DNA of 64,000 nucleotides from contig NC_064550.1 in assembly GCF_023856365.1 (NCBI RefSeq), positions 18,043,629 through 18,107,628 on the forward strand, written 5' to 3'. Of this stretch, positions 59,028 to 64,000 are shown one piece after another. The DNA comes from Brienomyrus brachyistius (taxonomy: Eukaryota > Chordata > Actinopteri > Osteoglossiformes > Mormyridae). How positions within the stretch are numbered: position 1 is the first letter of the stretch; each line of letters begins with the position of its first letter. The position numbers and the translations under genes were made by a program. The notes under the pieces were generated by a model that saw only the letters and a program-made list of their open reading frames with translations, searched no databases and was not told the DNA's origin.

Positions 59028-62000
59028 AGTCAAAGCCATGAGTACAGAGGGATCCCGCTGGATCTAACGGGATCGATCTGTCTGCTAGCCCCCCGGTCCC
59101 CTGTCTGCCGCACCGCGTTTCAGACATGCGCATCGACGGGTTCTCCGTGTTTCTTTGCTCTGCTTAACGCTGCCCCCACGCACCCCCACCTCCGTGACAT
59201 TCGCTTTAACCTGTTTCAAGGATACAGCTGCTGGCAGCCAGGATGCCTCCTGTCGCTGAGAGGAGTGTTTGGAAGTTTCTGGAAAACAAAAGCAAATATC
59301 CACTTACGATTCTGGAGTTGCTCATTAAAACTCCGACTCCCCCCCCACCCCTACCCTCCAGACATGCCCCCACCCATGCTGCTCACAGTATATATACAGA
59401 GAGTAATGGAGAAGTAACCTTCTGTCCCTCTTTGCAGACACAGATACATGTCTCACTGCACCCCCAGACTCTTTGATATAGCTGGTTTGGGAGGTGTCTG
59501 GCTCAGTGGGGGTGAGAGGGGGGTGTTGGATCATTTATTGGTTCATGTGCAGTTACAAGACCTTCAGCATATACTGCCAGCCCCCAGCAAGGAGGGGTGC
59601 TGTGTGATTGGCTCCACTATTCACCAGTGTATTTTACTAAGTGGCGAGGTCACTTTTACTGATTGGTCCCTTACACTGATCTCTTTTATTGACAGGCATA
59701 TGAATCAAAGCTTACATTGCCAAGGAAATTGCCTCATCCTCAGGCTGTCAGTTGTTAGGATCCCAAAATTGTGCTCTTGTCCTTCCATGGCTTATATATA
59801 ATACATGATTAATGTAATTACAGCGCATACAAGGCTAGCTCTGTACATTCAGTTGGATGTGTTTATTTCTTATTTGCATAAAACAGCGAGGTGCTTTTTT
59901 TTTGCATCTTTGTTCTTGGCTCACAGTGGTTCAAGGGGGATTCATCTTGTTATGAAATCTGTTGATTTTAAGTTGTTTTCTGTTTTGGACAGTGCTCTGT
60001 CTGAAGGAGAGAGAGATGGAATTACGAGCCTTTACAGTGGGCAGAGAATCAATCGAATTTGCAGCGATAAAGTCTGCTCAGAGAAAATGAGGCTGCAAGG
60101 CCCCGCCCACCAGGGACCCATCTGAAATTAATCAAAAGTTCTCCTTGTCAGGGACGCGGCCAGGAACTGCTGATGTGAATGCAAAAGGTCTAGAACCGGT
60201 GCACTAAACTGACTTTATATCCACTCTCCCCACAGAGATGGTCAATCGTGCCCCAAATTGACACATTAAACATCACGGCTCCCCTATCATGACAGTCAAA
60301 CTGTCATGGAATGGTAAAACTTGTCAATCTGCTTTTTCTGGAGGGTGGGGTGGGGTGGGGTGTTGGTTCATTGGTGTTCCGAGTGTGGCTTGGAAATATA
60401 TACTTTGTTTTTGAAAATTAACCAGTCTCCCCCTCAACCCCACAATGTTCCATTGCCAGGTGGAAGCCCCTTCGGGTTCGGAACCCATTGTTATAAAGAA
60501 TCTGGCCATCCTTACCTGATGTGAGTTTCGAGCTACGCTGTGTTTCCACTGCACACCCACCTGCCCCAAAGGCTTCAAACCATCCCACTTGAAGATGGAT
60601 GCATTTCTAAAATCCATTCCGCCCCAGTCCAGTTTTTAGCCCCAAATAATGTGGGAATCGACATTCCCGAGAGTCCCCCATGGGATGGGCTGTGTCACTG
60701 AATAAGCTGTGATGCAGAGGCACATACCGGCCTTTCTCCGTAAATCATTGAGCAACAACTCCAACGTGACTGTGGGGCATCCTCTTCAGTTGTTTTTCCT
60801 CCTGCCGTCATTAATATTTCAGAACCTTGCCGGTCTCTCGCCGTGAAAGTTGGGGGAATGCAGTATCTTTCTCAGAACGATTCTCTCTTTCTTGTTTTCC
60901 CGTCATGAAAGACTGAGTAACACAAAGAATCCCACGACTGCTCATGTGTCTACAGAACTTTTTATGAAGAGACTTGCCATCTCACCTACTGGGGGTGGGA
61001 GGGAGAAGGCAGTGATGTTTAGCTAACCCTGCGTGGTCTCATCATGTTCTGCGCATGTTCTTATAATGTCCCTATGTCCTGCACAAGTTCTGATGATGTT
61101 CTGATTCAACTTCTCTACACGGTCAGTCCAAGCCCTTACCACAATTTATCAATAAAAAATTTATATAACTGCGGAAAATTACAGATTAATAGTCTTTCAC
61201 TAGCTGTATGCAGAACAGCAGTATGCTAGCAATGCACTGTGGGTAATATTGGGGCACAGAAGGCTGGTCCTTCTCCATGCCTCTGATAGCACATCTGAAA
61301 GGAGAATTGAATTCCTGCACCGATTCCACCAATAAAAAGCGCTGATTTGCTGCTTCAAATAAAGGAATGAAGGATGTGCTGAGATTTTCATCTGGCCGTA
61401 TAAGATTTATCTGCGCCTGCCTGTCTGCCAGAGACATGCTCAGTACCTGCTGAGAGACGAGACCTCCTCTGCAGTCGGAGCGCCTCGCTGAAAAATCCTC
61501 TTTCCCAGCTGTCACCACTTCAGTGGCAACAGTGGCTGCTTTCTTTGCCCACGGCTCTCATATTTTCTACTGCCGTTATCCCCCCTCCCCCTTCTGGGAG
61601 AGAGAAAGCAGGGGTGGGGGGGGGGGAGAAAAACAAGACCCCAAACGCGGCATGTTTTGCCCGGGCTGATTAGTGTCAGCGTGAAGAATGTGTAAAAAAG
61701 CATGAGTCCCGGTCCGGCTAATACCCCTTGCAGGCTATACACAAAGCGTCTTCTCCAGGTGGGTTTGTAACACGCTCCGGATCGAGCGGTGGGCCAAAGG
61801 TGTGACGCAGGGGGTAGGGAGGCACAGAGCAGAGCTCTCTGCTAGGCTGGGGGCAGATATATTGATCCAGTGATTGATGTCAGTTGGGTTTCTGCGTTTA
61901 GCACTGCAAAGCTAAGACTGCCTCCGCAATCGCTAAGAGACGAGCTACCTTCTGTGCTACATTCATGCAGCATCTCCTACCTACGCATCAGTTTTCCTCC

Positions 62001-62229
62001 TTGAGACGTTTGCCCATGTGCTACAGTCAGACAGGAACTTGCCTGAACGATTCATCCCTTAATGAAATCTATCAAAAACGTGTCGCTACATTTATGCCGG
62101 TCTTCTCTGGCTACGTTTCTGAAGCTACCCATAGTCACTCAAAATGTCTTATCTATCAAAAATTTATGCTTGCATAAAATAAACACAAGTAAAATCATCG
62201 CGTTCATCACTGTTCATCGGTGAATAGTA
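59028..62229. other. Mostly unique non-coding sequence
   Basis: No gene is proven. A strong acceptor-like site precedes 59,028 with about 390 open bases, but no donor or recognised product (see rejected items). 60,770-60,970 ('cgtcattaatatttcagaac') is a candidate conserved element. A G-rich run lies near 61,612-61,627. Confidence 0.45.
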
Positions 62230-62237
62230 GACTAGAG

Positions 62238-62409
62238 CAATGTTTCCCAATCCAGTTCTCAGGGATTCCCAAAGAGTCCACATTCATTCTCCCTCCCAGC
62301 TCCCAACACACGTGCATCAGTTATTCGGTGTTCTTCATTGGCTGGGAGCTGGTGGGAGCGAAAATGTGGACCGTTGGGGGATCGCCGAAGACTGGATTGA
62401 GAAACACTG
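62238..62409. mobile_element. 172-bp hAT-type MITE with 8-bp target duplication
   Basis: The two ends are inverted copies: 'caatgtttcccaatccagtt' at the left and 'actggattgagaaacactg' at the right, with pairing continuing inward ('gagtccacattcattctccc' against 'gggagcgaaaatgtggaccg', 'cccagctccc' against 'ctgggagctgg'). It is flanked by 'gactagag' (62,230-62,237) and 'gtctagag' (62,410-62,417), an 8-bp target duplication with one mismatch, the hAT signature. The CA(G/A)TG termini agree. No coding capacity. A common fish foldback family. Confidence 0.85.
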
Positions 62410-62417
62410 GTCTAGAG

Positions 62418-64000
62418 AATGCATAGTTATCGGTAACAAGTTTGCGGTTGCTGATTCAAGGCGCTGTGTCAAAGAGTGCGTTTGAAAATGACAGCATGCC
62501 TGCTGCCCGCTGGGAAGTATGATGTGTGCAGTGGTAGAAGGAGCTGTTGAACGTCGTTAGCTTCAGATATTTCAGCCTTGTTAGTTGGGAGTTTTACAGA
62601 GTGGGTTAGACAATGGAGGAAAGTATAGAAACAACAGAAGCCATCGTGAACCCAGCTGGCCCAGAATGATACAAATGGCGCAAAAGCACCTGCTTCTGTG
62701 AAACAGGACCCTGTCCAGGTTTGGGCAGCCAGTCTTCATTTTAGTGTGGGAATAGCCCTGGAGAATGAGCTGCCAGTAGGTCATTTCACCTATGCCGTTG
62801 CTCCCAGAACATCTGCGGTTTGTGTCCGATAAGTCCCCCTATCTTTCATTATTCGACACAGATCTGAAACACAGCAACCTTAGATAGATAACAGCCCATT
62901 TGTGCATCAGAGCAGGATGGCAGAAAATAGTGCAGTTTGATATGGTGATTGCCCACGGAAATGCTCACTGGAGTTCGCGCCGGGGTCACAGCGCCCCGCA
63001 AATCCACACTTTTTGCTCCCCTGACGTGTTCCGTTCGTTCAGTTCCTCATCAAGTCACTTCATAACCAGGTTTTGATCATTCAAATAAAAGTGCGCTTCC
63101 AGTTTTAACGAAAGACTATGATTATGCAACTGCTGTGCAAAATCATCCCCCATCTGTTGTAAGTATGATGGACTGTAATTTGTGCATGGATTTTTTTTAA
63201 TCTCTTTTCTTTGGAGAGGGAATAGATTGGAGGCAGGAGCTGAGCGTGGGTAGGCCGTGTGGGGGCCACAAACTTGGTTGTCTAAAACGTGGCCTGAGGT
63301 GCGAAGGCTAAGGTAATCCCTTAGTTAGAATTGCACTGTTTATCAGACCCCCAGTGGGTCTGCCTTGCCTACCATGTTTTCTTATCAGGTTTTTTTTCAC
63401 CTAGCCCATACCTCATTTATTTCAGAATTCTGCCCCCAAACCTCCCCCCCACCATCTCTTTTTTAATTATCTGTCCCAGCAAAACCCTGAAGCAGTGTCA
63501 GACATGGCCACAAACTCCAGCCTAGTAAATTCTGAAACAACAACCACGATGTGTTTTAAATCCATCACCCCTCTTCAGTGGCCTTGGCGGCAGACGGGGG
63601 GGGCAGGTGGTGCGGATAACGCAGCCGGCTCCGGTCTTTCGCTGAGATCCTTGTCACCCCAGGGACGATCAGCATACAAAATGGGGAGTGGGCACCCCCA
63701 ATATACTTGCCTTCTTCTCAAGGGGGTCATGCAAGCTCTTTGACCCGCCTTTGATGTGCCTTCATATTAATTAGCTGTCTTGGCTGCGGCGAATCTTTAC
63801 CTCTCCTTCAGATATAATCTTTAGCTGAAGGAAAAGCACGATACCGGATTTCAAAGTGGCAGATCTTTTGTTTTCTTATCCACAATAATTGACGTGGTGG
63901 GAGACCCTTGCGACATTTTGGCTCAGTCATAAAGTGCTAAATGAAAAGTTGCTGTTGCACCGACAATAAGTCCAAAATTCCAAGTAGACCAGTAACCCCA
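62418..64000. other. Unique non-coding sequence
   Basis: No gene, tandem array or mobile element is recognised up to the window edge. Short open frames are unremarkable. Confidence 0.5.

Noticed and set aside
59028..59417. Exon-like stretch after a strong polypyrimidine-CAG site, open for about 130 codons
   Set aside because: No donor site, polyadenylation signal or recognisable domain. Composition ('SICLLAPRSPVCRTAFQTCA') is not distinctive. A chance acceptor is likely.
61186..61518. Polar 110-codon minus-strand frame ('VSQQVLSMSLADRQAQINLI')
   Set aside because: Looks protein-like but there is no family match in memory, and the flanking splice-like sites are not in a sensible arrangement. 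Kept only as something to search.

Overview
The window reads as ordinary vertebrate nuclear DNA, almost certainly from a ray-finned fish. The evidence is the repeat content: SINEs with tRNA-derived heads and L2-type tails, an L2-clade LINE 3' end, Tigger-, hAT- and foldback-type non-autonomous DNA elements, a probable LTR, the ubiquitous fish repeat carrying the 'gacatggggagaacatgcaa' and 'gaccctgaataggacaaatg' motifs, and very many GT, GATA, TA and poly-G tracts. I cannot name the species. No bacterial or viral gene organisation, operon, CRISPR array, rRNA or functional tRNA is visible.

No intact protein-coding gene could be supported. Most long open frames are low-complexity translations of GT repeats or of 20-bp tandem arrays. 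The only protein-like stretch with no repeat explanation is a broken reading frame on the minus strand at about 6.9-7.7 kb. A few exon-like open stretches (32.0-32.3 kb minus, 59.0-59.4 kb plus) are noted at low confidence. The window is best read as intergenic or deep intronic sequence.

Layout. 0-18 kb is repeat-rich: a composite GT array (0.5 kb), a foldback element (1.7 kb), a SINE (2.5 kb), a probable solo LTR (4.7 kb), the broken coding relic (6.9-7.7 kb), a 43-44 bp minisatellite (11.4-12.3 kb), fish interspersed repeats, a Tigger-like end, and a 20-bp array (17.9 kb). 18-27.5 kb is conspicuously repeat-poor, largely unique and AT-rich with homeodomain-type motifs. It looks like a conserved regulatory block, but that needs comparison with other genomes. 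27.5-52 kb is dense in transposable-element remnants, with a MER2/Tigger-like element, L2 LINE, SINEs and a 38-unit, indel-free 20-bp satellite at 34.5-35.3 kb. 52-64 kb is again mostly unique, with long GT and TA microsatellites and a clear 172-bp hAT-type MITE with an 8-bp target duplication at 62.2 kb.

The most useful observations are: an apparently lineage-restricted interspersed family of about 150-190 bp with six copies here; a 19-bp perfect match between the start of the 34.5-kb satellite and a single-copy site at 16.28 kb; three unrelated tandem arrays with the same 20-bp unit length; and two perfect DR1 nuclear-receptor motifs. I found no convincing undescribed molecular system.
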